A DNA stretch of 44,866 bases. Origin: Candidatus Saccharimonadota bacterium (lineage in GTDB: Bacteria > Patescibacteriota > Saccharimonadia > Saccharimonadales > Saccharimonadaceae). The stretch is taken from contig JAFWMY010000013.1 in NCBI GenBank assembly GCA_017545485.1, positions 1 to 44,866 of the forward strand, given 5' to 3'. Below are positions 7,423 through 16,523 of this stretch, in pieces (positions within the stretch are counted from its first letter, which is position 1; the number at the start of each line of letters is the position of its first letter). Both the position numbers and the translations under genes were made by a program. The notes below the pieces were generated by a model. It was given only the letters and a program-made list of their open reading frames with translations. It was not told where the DNA came from and searched no databases.

Positions 7423-7983
7423 ATGGAAACCGAAACAAGTAATAATACTCAAAAAACTCGCAAATCGGCAAAAATTCAATCCACTAAAACTACCAATTCT
7501 GTCGCCAGTGTCAAATCATCTCACCACGTCAACCGTTATCTTATTATTGGTATTTCACTTGCTGTTTTTAATTATGGTTTTTATACGTGTTTAGCTAATC
7601 TCATCATCAAAAATAATGATTTTTTATGGCTTTCAAATCTTATCTCTACCGCTACTACCACCATTCTAGCTTATATACTTCATTCCAAAATCACTTGGAA
7701 AGAACGTAACCCCGGCAAGCTCGGCATTTACAAATTTCTCATTTGGAATGCAATTATGGCGTTTCTCTTAAGTCCTTTTCTTACCCAATTATTTAGCTTC
7801 ATCACACCACTCTACCAATTTACATATGACATATCTAGTGCTATCCATCTCCCTTTCACTTACGAATTCATCCAAAGCACTGGCGCATTCATTTTCACTG
7901 CCATTATCACTACAATTCTTAACTATTTCTGTTATGATAAATTCATCTTTGGGAAGTCTAGAGTTCAGAATTCTAAATCCTAA
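7423..7983 (+). CDS. GtrA-like polytopic membrane protein
   Basis: 186 residues with a hydrophilic, Ser/Thr/Lys-rich N-terminus of about 38 residues and then four hydrophobic helices (from RYLIIGISLAVFNYGFY on, the last reaching FIFTAIITTILNYFCYDKFIF). The helix spacing, the FLWLSNLIST...ILAYILHSKITW segment and the C-terminal NYFCYDKFIF match the GtrA/DPMS_GtrA family, proteins that help move or present polyprenyl-phosphate sugars during cell-surface polysaccharide modification. The partner glycosyltransferase could be the DPM1-like protein at 14689. Leaderless start. It stands alone and runs towards the CotH-like gene, which comes from the opposite strand; no terminator is seen between them. 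Confidence 0.8.
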   Translation: METETSNNTQKTRKSAKIQSTKTTNSVASVKSSHHVNRYLIIGISLAVFNYGFYTCLANLIIKNNDFLWLSNLISTATTTILAYILHSKITWKERNPGKLGIYKFLIWNAIMAFLLSPFLTQLFSFITPLYQFTYDISSAIHLPFTYEFIQSTGAFIFTAIITTILNYFCYDKFIFGKSRVQNSKS

Positions 7984-9590
7984 AAATTCAAATCTACCCC
8001 AAGATATTTTTTCACGCCCACTTTTAATTGTTCATTTCTTTCAGCCGCTGTTTTCTTCAATAACACTATCCATTCCTTCCACTCCTCATATTCTTCCTCG
8101 CTGCTAAATAACTTTACCTGGTGCTCAATTCTATTCGCTTCATCATCAATAGTCTTTAAAACATTTTCCTTCGCAAACGGCCCATTTATCAACTCCTCTA
8201 AAATACCCACAAATTTATTCCGGTAATATTCAGACTCCATCACCTTATTAAAAGTTGATTTCCGACCGTTATATTTATTTTCCATCAAGAATTCAAAAAT
8301 ATCGCCAATACTTCCTTTAAAGTATTCTACGTTCCCTTCCGTGTAAAAAGTTAAATCCGTATCGTACAACAAAAATCTAATTCTACCATCTTCGTATTTG
8401 TTATCCGACTTCCCCCCATTATATCGCCATCCCTCAAAATTATTCATCGGCCAATCTGTATTATTTAGTAATATTTGTATTGCAAAATATTTCAAATAAT
8501 CGTCCATATCAATTATTTTTTCTAATTCTTCACGTTGCCTAGGCTCACTCAGATTATTCCAAACGTTTGGAGATATTTTGAATAATTCATACACCCCATC
8601 TTCAGAACCTTTATGTTTTTCAACTCTACTCTTCTTTGTCAAATTAAAGATATGAGCAAGCTTTTCTTTCGAATAATTATTTTGCATATCAAATATTCCA
8701 TAATAATCACCGTTCAAAAAAACTACAACTCTCTCCGTCGTATTGCCTCCATCAAAATTACTTACCGTCGTCAATCTACTAGCTACACTAGATCTCACAT
8801 TCCCACTAAACTGGTCCTGGCCCCCAGAACGCAAACGGAACTCCACTTTATTAGTTCTATTTTCATTTGTTGGAATACTTATTTTTAACGATTTAACATC
8901 GTAAGACGAAGACGATCCGCCAGATATCCCTAGCATCGCATCTTCATCATATATTAATTCTCCATCCGTATCAAACATTGTAATATACGCATCTCTCATC
9001 CATTTTTCGCCACGGTTGTTATAATTCCCAAATATTATCTCGTCGTCCGCCATCACCGTCGCTTCATTGTAATCATAAGTTGCACCCCCCACCATTATTC
9101 CAGTATCATAATCATATAAATTATCCCAAGCGCTATTCACATTGACAACCTTTAGAGTAATGTCGTCATTTAAATTCTCACCCAATATATATGTCATAGT
9201 CTGGGGCTCCGTGCACTTACCATTGCTTAAACATGCTGCCACGCTAATCGTATACAATTCATACCCTGTTTCAGGCATAGTTAAAACTATTTCTTTCTCA
9301 TAGATATGACTGTCGTTCGATAAATCATTTCCATTGGTGTTATATCTAATAGTAATCGGTTGTAACATTAATAGCCCATCGACCCCCATTTTCAATGTTA
9401 AATCATGTTCGTAAAACCCGCTTTTATAATTAAAAGTAACCTTACCAAACCCTAAAAAATTAAACAAACACGCTATAATTCCAGATATTATAAGCGTCAA
9501 AAGCATCACCAAACTAACAATAGTTTTAGCTTTAGTAAATCTAACCCTTCGTCTCTTACATACAGCAGAGACGGTATTCTTCTTGGTCAT
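7980..9590 (-). CDS. CotH-type kinase family protein, membrane anchored
   Basis: 536 residues from ATG 9590; the upstream in-frame ATG at 9602 overlaps the -10 box and cannot be transcribed. The N-terminus is basic followed by one hydrophobic helix (TIVSLVMLLTLIISGIIACLF), so the rest is extracellular. Residues about 60-130 resemble a beta-sandwich of the chitobiase-like/FN3 type often found before CotH domains. The CotH region follows, with a strand-rich NGDYYGIFDMQNNYSKEK, EKHKG, then MDDYLKYFAIQILLNNTDWPMNN and RFLLYDTDLTF carrying the acidic residues expected for the kinase-like active site. CotH proteins phosphorylate secreted proteins; the target here is unknown. It diverges from the polysaccharide exporter. 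Confidence 0.85.
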   Translation of the reverse strand: MTKKNTVSAVCKRRRVRFTKAKTIVSLVMLLTLIISGIIACLFNFLGFGKVTFNYKSGFYEHDLTLKMGVDGLLMLQPITIRYNTNGNDLSNDSHIYEKEIVLTMPETGYELYTISVAACLSNGKCTEPQTMTYILGENLNDDITLKVVNVNSAWDNLYDYDTGIMVGGATYDYNEATVMADDEIIFGNYNNRGEKWMRDAYITMFDTDGELIYDEDAMLGISGGSSSSYDVKSLKISIPTNENRTNKVEFRLRSGGQDQFSGNVRSSVASRLTTVSNFDGGNTTERVVVFLNGDYYGIFDMQNNYSKEKLAHIFNLTKKSRVEKHKGSEDGVYELFKISPNVWNNLSEPRQREELEKIIDMDDYLKYFAIQILLNNTDWPMNNFEGWRYNGGKSDNKYEDGRIRFLLYDTDLTFYTEGNVEYFKGSIGDIFEFLMENKYNGRKSTFNKVMESEYYRNKFVGILEELINGPFAKENVLKTIDDEANRIEHQVKLFSSEEEYEEWKEWIVLLKKTAAERNEQLKVGVKKYLGVDLNF

Positions 9591-9591
9591 A

Positions 9592-9623
9592 TTGACATAC
9601 ATTATAACAAATTATGATACAAT
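9592..9623. promoter_or_regulatory. divergent promoters for the CotH-like gene and the polysaccharide exporter
   Basis: Minus strand: TGTTATAAT (9601-9609), predicted start about four bases before ATG 9590. Plus strand: TTGACA at 9592-9597 and TGATACAAT (9615-9623), seven bases before ATG 9631. The two starts are only 40 bases apart, so the polymerase sites overlap and the two genes should compete or be co-controlled. Both mRNAs would be leaderless or nearly so. Confidence 0.65.
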
Positions 9624-9630
9624 AGAGTAT

Positions 9631-10449
9631 ATGGCCATTCCAAATTTTTTTTACAAAGGCAACCGCGTACTATTACGTGAACTCACTAAAACAGATTTTA
9701 AACTACGTTATCAAGGTTCTGCTTTAGGATATTTATGGGCACTCCTTCGCCCTCTTATGATGTTTGCCATATTATATATTGTGTTTGCTAAACTTTTAAA
9801 ATTTGGTGGAGATATACCTCATTATCCAGTCTATTTACTGGTCGGCACCACATTCTGGAGCTTTTTTACCGAATGCACAAGTCAAGGTATTCAAGCGATA
9901 GTTAATCGTGGTGATTTAATCCGTAAAGTTTGTTTTCCAAAATACATCGTCGTTGTCTCATCCACTCTTACGGCAGTCATCAACGTATTAATAAATCTAA
10001 TTGTAATTGCTGTATTTGCCCTTATTGACGGCATCACGCCTACTTGGACATGGTTCCTAGTCCCCGTCCTACTTTTCGAACTATATTGTTTTTCACTCGG
10101 GATCGCTTTTCTCCTTGGTGCTATTAATGTAAAATATCGCGACATCACATCGATTTGGGACGTTTGCATTCAGGCGCTGTTCTACGCGGTTCCAATCATT
10201 TATCCAATTGCAATGGTTGCCACTAGTTCAGTGGCCGCCGCCAAAGTTATTCTTCTAAATCCTATCGCCCAAGTTATACAAGATTTACGTTATTGTATTG
10301 TCACCAAGGAAACCATTACCACTTGGTCTTTCGTAGGAGAAGAACACTTCATTTGGAAATTTGTCCCCATAATACTAGTTATCTTCATGCTTTCGTTAGG
10401 TTCTTGGTATTTCCGTAAAAAATCTAAAAAATTCGCGGAGGAAATCTAA
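9631..10449 (+). CDS. ABC-2 type polysaccharide export permease (Wzm/TagG-like)
   Basis: 272 residues; ATG 9631 chosen because a -10 element ends seven bases upstream. Six hydrophobic helices. The N-terminal region carries the family hallmark DFKLRYQGSALGYLWALLRPLMMFAILYIVF, in which an interface helix precedes the first membrane helix, and the cytosolic RKVCFPKYIVV element before the next helices (written here in parts of one segment). Proteins of this kind form the channel that exports O-antigen, teichoic acid or capsule chains. Its stop overlaps the ATPase start by one base (TAATG), so the two are translationally coupled. It opens the plus-strand polysaccharide operon that continues to 16523. 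Confidence 0.93.
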   Translation: MAIPNFFYKGNRVLLRELTKTDFKLRYQGSALGYLWALLRPLMMFAILYIVFAKLLKFGGDIPHYPVYLLVGTTFWSFFTECTSQGIQAIVNRGDLIRKVCFPKYIVVVSSTLTAVINVLINLIVIAVFALIDGITPTWTWFLVPVLLFELYCFSLGIAFLLGAINVKYRDITSIWDVCIQALFYAVPIIYPIAMVATSSVAAAKVILLNPIAQVIQDLRYCIVTKETITTWSFVGEEHFIWKFVPIILVIFMLSLGSWYFRKKSKKFAEEI

Positions 10450-11225
10450 TGGCCAAAAAATCAACAACTATACAAGCAAATACCTATTCAAATAATCCAG
10501 TCGTAATATCAGTTAAAAACCTTCATAAGAATTTCAAACTCCCTACTGAACGAGCTTGGGGGCTAAAGCAAGCCATTTTTAATCGCCTTAAAGGTGTCAA
10601 AGGCTACAAAGAATTGAAGGTACTAAATGGCATCAGTTTTGATGTTCACCAAAATGAATTCATCGGCATTGTAGGCCGTAACGGCTCTGGAAAATCTACG
10701 CTCTTAAAAACGCTTGCAAAAATCTATTTTCCCGAAAGTGGTTCAGTTGAAATAAGTGGCACATTGGTTCCCTTTATAGAACTCGGTGTAGGCTTCAACC
10801 CAGATTTAACTGCCCGCGAAAACGTTTATTTAAATGGCGCTTTACTAGGTTTTTCTAATAAAGAAATGGATGCAATGTATGACGAAATCGTAGATTTTGC
10901 CGAACTCCGTGAATTTATGGATCAAAAACTTAAAAACTTTTCATCAGGCATGAACGTCCGTCTTGCCTTCTCGATCGCCATCCGAGCCAAAGGTGACATT
11001 CTTTTATTGGATGAAGTACTTGCAGTGGGTGATGCCGCCTTCCAACAAAAATGCGCCGATTACTTTGCTTCCATCAAAGGCCATCAAACAGTAATTTTAG
11101 TTACGCACTCCATGGATAGCGTTCGCAAATACTGCACTCGTGCCATTCTTATAGAAAAGGGCAAAATTACTCTCGATTCAGACCCAGAAACTGTTGCAAA
11201 CGCTTACCAAAAACTTTGGAGTTAA
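10449..11225 (+). CDS. polysaccharide export ABC ATPase (Wzt/TagH-like)
   Basis: 258 residues. Walker A GRNGSGKST at 76-84, signature FSSGMNVRLAFSIA, Walker B DILLLDEVLAVGD and the switch His in VTHSMDS. The N-terminal segment ERAWGLKQAIFNRLKG before the core is typical of polysaccharide exporters of the Wzt/TagH/KpsT group. The C-terminal carbohydrate-binding domain found in O9a-type Wzt is absent, so chain-end recognition is not expected. It energises the permease encoded just upstream; GGAGGAAAT precedes its ATG within the permease's last codons. Confidence 0.95.
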   Translation: MAKKSTTIQANTYSNNPVVISVKNLHKNFKLPTERAWGLKQAIFNRLKGVKGYKELKVLNGISFDVHQNEFIGIVGRNGSGKSTLLKTLAKIYFPESGSVEISGTLVPFIELGVGFNPDLTARENVYLNGALLGFSNKEMDAMYDEIVDFAELREFMDQKLKNFSSGMNVRLAFSIAIRAKGDILLLDEVLAVGDAAFQQKCADYFASIKGHQTVILVTHSMDSVRKYCTRAILIEKGKITLDSDPETVANAYQKLWS

Positions 11226-11227
11226 AC

Positions 11228-13237
11228 ATGAAATGCGATGTAATCATACCGGTCTATAAGGCGCCAGAATGGGTTAAACTCTGCGTTTATTCCTTATTCG
11301 CCAACACAAGCCAAGACATACTGAACAAAGTCTATTTAATTAATGATTGTAATGATCCCACCACAATAAACTGTCTAAAAAATCTTAAAACAAAATACGG
11401 CAACAAAATTATCGTCAAGCAAAACGCACAAAACTTAGGATTTGTTAAAACTGTTAATTGCGGCCTTGAATTATCCAATGCAGACTACATACTGCTTCTA
11501 AATAGTGACTGTCTTCTCGCCAAAAATACCATCGAAAAATTAATCAATCATCTCAAAAAAGATCCAACAATTGGTTTAATTTGCCCATTGGCGAGTAACG
11601 CAGCGAATATTACAATTCCAATCCCAGAAGGTTGGAACTATACACAAATAGACGCATTATTAGAAAAAAACTTCTTAGGAAAAAATTTCGATGCCTGCAC
11701 CATAGTTGGCAATTGCCTTATGATCACGCGAAAATGTCTAGAAAAAGTTGGCAAGCTCGACGAAGCATACGGTATGGGATATGGCGAAGAAACCGATTAT
11801 CAGTTTAAAGCCATGGCTAAAGGTTTTACTGCGAAAGTAGCAATTGATACTTACGTTTTTCATAAGGCCGAAGCATCATTTGGCAACACGCAAGAAAAAC
11901 AAGCCCGCCTTCAAAAAAATCGTAATCTATTCTTTTCTAGATGGGATAAGCAATACAAGACAGAACTCAAAAAATATAAGAAGGCCGATCCGATTAAATA
12001 TATTTATTCTCACCTTCCCAAAAGCGCTTGGCAGCCACAAGCCGATTCTCTCTTTTATATTGACGGCATAGTACAAAATGCCGGAGGTGTCCACATCATC
12101 GTTGATATAGTTAATTATCTAACTATTCAAGGCCAATCAATCAACATAGTTTATAATCTGAAATATCCTTACCAAGAAATCTTGCTTTTTAATCCTATCT
12201 CAGTAGAAAAAATTAGTACCATCAATTCTAAGCAAATCATTTCCACAGTTTGGAAAACTGCTTTTAACGCCCGCATTATTGCCAATCAAAAGAATATTAA
12301 TCTACTTTCCTTTGTTCAGGGTTACGAAGCCTACTTTGAAAATGGAATCAAATATGGCGCTGTAGAATTGAGCTACAAACTTTCAAACAGTATATTCACA
12401 ATTTCTAAATATCTCCAAAAAGAGCTAAAAGATGTTTTCAAAAAAGACTCCACCGTCATCCCCAACGGCATTAATTATGATTTGCTTCATTATGATTTAC
12501 CATCGAACAAAAAAGTGCCAGACACCACAACTATCACCATAATAATGCGTAATAATGTTATGAAGGGTGATTGGCTTCTAATTGATTTAATTAAAAAACT
12601 AGAAAATCTTAATCAAAACATCAACATAAATCTCGTGACTATTGATAATAAAATTCTCTTACCTTCACTCTCCAGCGAAAAAATCACCATCAATCTATAC
12701 AAAGGGCCACAAAATCGTAGTACAATTTATCAACTACTCCAAGAATCAAATATCTATGTTGATGCTTCACTCTCTGAAGGTTTTGGTCTCACGGCGCTAG
12801 AAGCTATGGCCGCCAATTGTGTCCCTATCGTTTCTGATTCCTTGGGCGTTAAAGAATATATTGACAATAATCAAAATGGCATAGTTATCAAAGATGTCAA
12901 CAACACCGATTCCTATATTTCCGCCATCAAACATATTATCGAACAGCCAGACTTTGCAAATAGCCTGATAGAAAATGGACGAAAGACTGCACAAAAATAT
13001 GATTTCGATAATCAGATATCAAAATACATTAACTATCTCAACAATCCAAAATTAGAAAGCATTCCAAATAATTTTTCGTCATACGAACAAAATATTTTAT
13101 CTAGTATGCAAAAAGAATATGACAGGCATGCAAAAAACATCAGAGCTTTTAGCACATTTAAAAAACTTCTTCCAAAATCAATGAGAAATATTGGCATCAA
13201 AGTAATCAATAAATTGTATAATTATCTTAATAGATAG
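11228..13237 (+). CDS. two-domain glycosyltransferase, GT2 fused to GT4
   Basis: 669 residues from ATG 11228, preceded by TTGGAG that overlaps the end of the ATPase gene. Residues 1-260 form a GT-A (GT2, rhamnosyl/galactofuranosyl-like) domain: CDVIIPVYKAPEWV, the LLLNSDC metal-binding segment, and GYGEETDYQFKA. After a linker, about 275-620 form a GT-B (GT4) domain with FENGIKYGAVE, NGINYD, and the donor-binding ASLSEGFGLTALEAMA with the E-x7-E arrangement, followed by PIVSDSLGVKEY. There are no membrane helices. It probably adds two different sugars or extends the chain processively. A clear paralogue with the same fusion is encoded at 21945-23966. Confidence 0.9.
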   Translation: MKCDVIIPVYKAPEWVKLCVYSLFANTSQDILNKVYLINDCNDPTTINCLKNLKTKYGNKIIVKQNAQNLGFVKTVNCGLELSNADYILLLNSDCLLAKNTIEKLINHLKKDPTIGLICPLASNAANITIPIPEGWNYTQIDALLEKNFLGKNFDACTIVGNCLMITRKCLEKVGKLDEAYGMGYGEETDYQFKAMAKGFTAKVAIDTYVFHKAEASFGNTQEKQARLQKNRNLFFSRWDKQYKTELKKYKKADPIKYIYSHLPKSAWQPQADSLFYIDGIVQNAGGVHIIVDIVNYLTIQGQSINIVYNLKYPYQEILLFNPISVEKISTINSKQIISTVWKTAFNARIIANQKNINLLSFVQGYEAYFENGIKYGAVELSYKLSNSIFTISKYLQKELKDVFKKDSTVIPNGINYDLLHYDLPSNKKVPDTTTITIIMRNNVMKGDWLLIDLIKKLENLNQNININLVTIDNKILLPSLSSEKITINLYKGPQNRSTIYQLLQESNIYVDASLSEGFGLTALEAMAANCVPIVSDSLGVKEYIDNNQNGIVIKDVNNTDSYISAIKHIIEQPDFANSLIENGRKTAQKYDFDNQISKYINYLNNPKLESIPNNFSSYEQNILSSMQKEYDRHAKNIRAFSTFKKLLPKSMRNIGIKVINKLYNYLNR

Positions 13238-13238
13238 T

Positions 13239-14696
13239 ATGAAGAGAACAGTAAAGCGATTATCAAAACTTCCGTGGTTACCAATTTGTTTCATATTGCT
13301 TGTTGTCATTTTTTTCTCGATACGCCTTGTCATCACATACGATAGCGCGCATTATTTAAACTATGTCGCCATATTTGAAAACAATGCGCCAACATCAAGT
13401 TGGGATATTGTTAGAGGCCCAATCTTCCCAGTAATTATTTTTTCATTCAATATCTTATTCGGGAAGACCGGCACGGGCTTCCTAGTAGGTATGTTTCTTT
13501 TTTATTTACTCTTCGTTCTCTTTTGCTACAAAATTTGCCAAAAAATCTTCTTTCACTACAAACATAAAACAATCATTCAAAATACTATACTAGCTATCCT
13601 GTGTTTAAATCCACTGATTTTCGGCTATTTTCACACAATGCTAACTGAATTCATCGCCATAACAATTACCACTATTAATATTTTTATTGCCTTCAAGTGG
13701 CTTAATTGCGACGTTCATAGAAAATCGCATTTAATACTATATTCCCTTTATTTTGCGCTCAACTTAATCATTTGTTATCATCTAAAACAACCTTATATCA
13801 TAATTGCTTTCATTCCTTTACTTGTTGCATCAATCATCTCAATAGCCAACCATCATACAATCAAAAACATTATCTACCGAATTAGTACTATTCTAATATC
13901 TATATTATTATTATTTATCAGTATCTTTATTTGGAATGTCGTCTTAGAAAATATGGGCGCCAATACTACTACTGGGCGCGATTCTTCTTCCTTGCTAAGC
14001 CATCAAATACTGCAAGCATTCCAAATCAATCATGATTTTAACAACGATGGAGAAAATGACCAGATATCAACTCCAGAATCAATAGGCATACTATCTAATA
14101 ATTTCTTCTCAAACCCTCTAGAAATAATGCGTATATACATTGGTAACTATTGTGGTCTATCAAGTATCTGTACTATTAATTCTAACGACGGCGTTAATTA
14201 CAGCTCTACTCTAAATCCAGCTGGCTTGGAAACTTTTGAAAACTCAATCATAGCTTACCGCCCGTATGAAAATGCCCCCAATATTTTTCCTATGCCAGAA
14301 AAATTATATAGCTTAGCCTCAGAATATGGGGAAAGTTCTAATCGTAGCATATTTGCAATCATCTTTGGCAAACTTGGTAAACCTACAAATCTATTATTTA
14401 AATTCTCTATCTTCATGTGCTTTCCTGCGTTAATAGTCTTATTTATATTTAGAATAAAATATAAGAACAAAAAACATTCTTCGCTGTTTCATTTAAGCAC
14501 TTTATTATTACTCACTTCATTTGCGCATCTTGCCATTTCTTCTGGCCTTGGTCTCATTATAGATAGATACGCCATTGAAATATTTGTGCCATCCGCCCTA
14601 GGCATTTTAGGAACAGCGTCTTACTGCAGATTAGTTTTCGTTAAAAAACCAAAAAAGCATATAATAGCTCCTACAAAAGGAAATAAAAATGCCTAA
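13239..14696 (+). CDS. polytopic membrane protein, probable GT-C type glycosyltransferase
   Basis: 485 residues with about ten hydrophobic helices. After the first helix comes YDSAHYLNYVAIF and then RGPIFPVIIFSF, which resembles the acidic first extracytoplasmic loop and the Arg-Pro-Pro-like element of GT-C (ArnT/PMT-like) enzymes that use polyprenyl-phosphate sugars outside the membrane. MLTEFIAITITTI fits the later conserved helix. A large extracytoplasmic loop lies at about 240-375. Starts one base after the stop of the GT fusion, without a strong Shine-Dalgarno, so translational coupling is likely. Together with the DPM1-like gene that follows, it suggests addition of a lipid-carried sugar on the outer face. 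The family call is inference from topology. Confidence 0.65.
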   Translation: MKRTVKRLSKLPWLPICFILLVVIFFSIRLVITYDSAHYLNYVAIFENNAPTSSWDIVRGPIFPVIIFSFNILFGKTGTGFLVGMFLFYLLFVLFCYKICQKIFFHYKHKTIIQNTILAILCLNPLIFGYFHTMLTEFIAITITTINIFIAFKWLNCDVHRKSHLILYSLYFALNLIICYHLKQPYIIIAFIPLLVASIISIANHHTIKNIIYRISTILISILLLFISIFIWNVVLENMGANTTTGRDSSSLLSHQILQAFQINHDFNNDGENDQISTPESIGILSNNFFSNPLEIMRIYIGNYCGLSSICTINSNDGVNYSSTLNPAGLETFENSIIAYRPYENAPNIFPMPEKLYSLASEYGESSNRSIFAIIFGKLGKPTNLLFKFSIFMCFPALIVLFIFRIKYKNKKHSSLFHLSTLLLLTSFAHLAISSGLGLIIDRYAIEIFVPSALGILGTASYCRLVFVKKPKKHIIAPTKGNKNA

Positions 14697-15399
14697 GTCA
14701 AAAGTTTTAATTATCATTCCCGCTTACAATGAGCAAGAGTCAATCAAAAAAACCGTCACCGAAGTGCAAAAAACCGGCTATGATTTTGTTATTATTAACG
14801 ACGGTTCTACCGACAACACTAAAAGAATCCTTGCTGATAATAATTATCCCTTCATAGACTTACCATTTAATCTCGGAATTGGCGGCGCCATGCAAACTGG
14901 CTACAAATATGCTCATCAAAATAACTATGATATTGCAATCCAATTCGATGCTGACGGTCAACATAACAAATCATATTTAAAAGACATCATTAATCCAATC
15001 GAGAATTCTAAAGCTAATTTAGTAGTTGGCTCCTGTTTTATTGACAAAACTACCAAAACTCGACGTTCTTCAGCCATTCGTACTTTTGGTATAAAATCTT
15101 TATCCAATATTATTCGCATTTTTTCTGGCAAAAGAATTTATGACCCCACATCGGGGTTTCGTGCCGCCGACAAAAGCACCATTGCATTATTCGCTAATAA
15201 TTATCCTTTAGAATACCCCGAACCAATTAGCAATTTCGAAATTCTTAAATTCTCTAATCTTAAAATCAAAGAAGTTCCCGTTACGATGTCAAAACGCGAA
15301 CAAGGCAAATCCAGCATTCATTCCTGGAAAAATTTTTACGCCGCTTTTAATGTATTTCTTTCAATTATAATTTTAAGTTTAAGGAGAAAACATGAGTAA
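14689..15399 (+). CDS. DPM1-like family 2 glycosyltransferase
   Basis: 236 residues, GT-A fold only: VLIIIPAYNEQESI at the N-terminus, INDGSTDNT, GIGGAMQTGYKYA, the DADGQH metal-binding motif, and the C-terminal YDPTSGFRA and VTMSKREQGKSS segments. This is the pattern of polyprenyl-phosphate glucosyl/mannosyltransferases, which load a sugar onto undecaprenyl phosphate in the cytosol. It overlaps the preceding membrane protein by eight bases and has AAAGGAAAT upstream. It overlaps the following DUF2304 gene, its frequent partner. It probably supplies the sugar donor to the GT-C-like protein or works with the GtrA-like protein. Confidence 0.92.
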   Translation: MPKSKVLIIIPAYNEQESIKKTVTEVQKTGYDFVIINDGSTDNTKRILADNNYPFIDLPFNLGIGGAMQTGYKYAHQNNYDIAIQFDADGQHNKSYLKDIINPIENSKANLVVGSCFIDKTTKTRRSSAIRTFGIKSLSNIIRIFSGKRIYDPTSGFRAADKSTIALFANNYPLEYPEPISNFEILKFSNLKIKEVPVTMSKREQGKSSIHSWKNFYAAFNVFLSIIILSLRRKHE

Positions 15400-15739
15400 A
15401 CTTCAAATCATTATGATTATTGCATCATTTATTTTTCTGCTAGCCATCTTATTTAGTCTACGCAAAAATTCTATGTCAATCAAAAATTCCATCGCCTGGT
15501 TATTACTTCCCATAGTGCTCCTTCTGATCGCTATTTTCCCAACGCCTATAGAAACACTCTCGCATTTTTTAGGTTTTGAAGTATTATCCAACTTTATCTT
15601 TCTCATTATTATAGGGCTTCTCGTTATTATTTGTTTTTATCTCACTGTTACAATCAGCCAACTTCAAACCAAAATCACCAAATTAATCCAAGAAATCGCC
15701 ATTCTAAAGAAAAACGATCATGACAAAAAATCGAAATAA
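15392..15739 (+). CDS. DUF2304 family small membrane protein
   Basis: 115 residues with three hydrophobic helices (about 5-20, 32-50, 64-88), then a charged coiled tail (about 89-115, TISQLQTKITKLIQEIAIL). The segment SIAWLLLPIVLLLIAIFP and the final FYLTVTISQLQ are the DUF2304 pattern. Proteins of this family nearly always sit beside a DPM1-like GT and are thought to assist lipid-linked sugar transfer; the mechanism is not established. It overlaps the GT before it (eight bases) and the GT after it (20 bases), and has AAGGAG before the ATG, so all three should be co-translated. Confidence 0.85.
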   Translation: MSKLQIIMIIASFIFLLAILFSLRKNSMSIKNSIAWLLLPIVLLLIAIFPTPIETLSHFLGFEVLSNFIFLIIIGLLVIICFYLTVTISQLQTKITKLIQEIAILKKNDHDKKSK

Positions 15740-16523
15740 TCTTCACACATTCGTTATTCTTGCTTACCAAGAAAGTCCTTTTTTGGAACAATGCATCAAA
15801 TCAATTCTCAATCAACATAATGCTAGCCAAACCATCATTGCCACCACTACGCCAAATCATTTTATTGATAATCTCGCCCAAAAATACAACTTAAAAATCG
15901 TCACCGGAAAACACACTAACATTGGTGGAGATTTTGACTTCGCTTTACATTCCGCCAACACACCACTTGTCACAATTGCCCACCAAGACGACCTTTACGA
16001 TAAATTTTACTCTGATGAAATAATCTCCGCTTATCACAAACATCCCAATTCTTCCATTATATTCACCGATTATTATGAAATTCGTAATTCCAAAAAAACC
16101 TATACCAACCTAAATCTCAAAATCAAACGTCTCCTATTGTTACCACTTAAAATCTCGCACGGAAAATCTAAATTCACAAAACGCTCAGCTCTTAGATTTG
16201 GTTGTAGTATTTGTTGTCCAGCAGTAACTTTCGTCACCAACAATTGTCCATCGTCAGTCTTTTCTTCTGATTATAAGTGTGATGTCGATTGGCACGCTTG
16301 GGAGACACTCAGTAAAAAACACTTTTCTTTTACATACATCTCAAAACCACTCATGGGACACCGCATTTCCGAATCATCCACAACCAGTAACATCATAAAT
16401 CAAGGCCTTCGCACCAAAGAAGACTATGAAATATTTAAACGCTTCTGGCCAAAACCTATCGCAAAACTATTTACAAAAATGTATCACCTTAGCGAAAAAT
16501 CTAATTCTCTTGATAAAGATTGA
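15720..16523 (+). CDS. family 2 glycosyltransferase
   Basis: 267 residues. Begins with the GT-A pattern HTFVILAYQESPFLEQCIKSIL; TIAHQDDLYD provides the acidic metal/donor site, and YKCDVDWHAWE with GHRISESSTTS resemble the acceptor side of GT2 enzymes. No membrane helix. It starts inside the DUF2304 gene (20-base overlap) and is the last gene of the plus-strand polysaccharide operon that begins at 9631. It ends in TGA and its last 23 bases overlap the end of the convergent rmlD, with no terminator between. The sugar and acceptor are unknown. Confidence 0.88.
   Translation: MTKNRNNLHTFVILAYQESPFLEQCIKSILNQHNASQTIIATTTPNHFIDNLAQKYNLKIVTGKHTNIGGDFDFALHSANTPLVTIAHQDDLYDKFYSDEIISAYHKHPNSSIIFTDYYEIRNSKKTYTNLNLKIKRLLLLPLKISHGKSKFTKRSALRFGCSICCPAVTFVTNNCPSSVFSSDYKCDVDWHAWETLSKKHFSFTYISKPLMGHRISESSTTSNIINQGLRTKEDYEIFKRFWPKPIAKLFTKMYHLSEKSNSLDKD

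Noticed and set aside
9591..9602. Upstream ATG of the CotH-like gene
   Set aside because: It overlaps the -10 box of the gene's own promoter.
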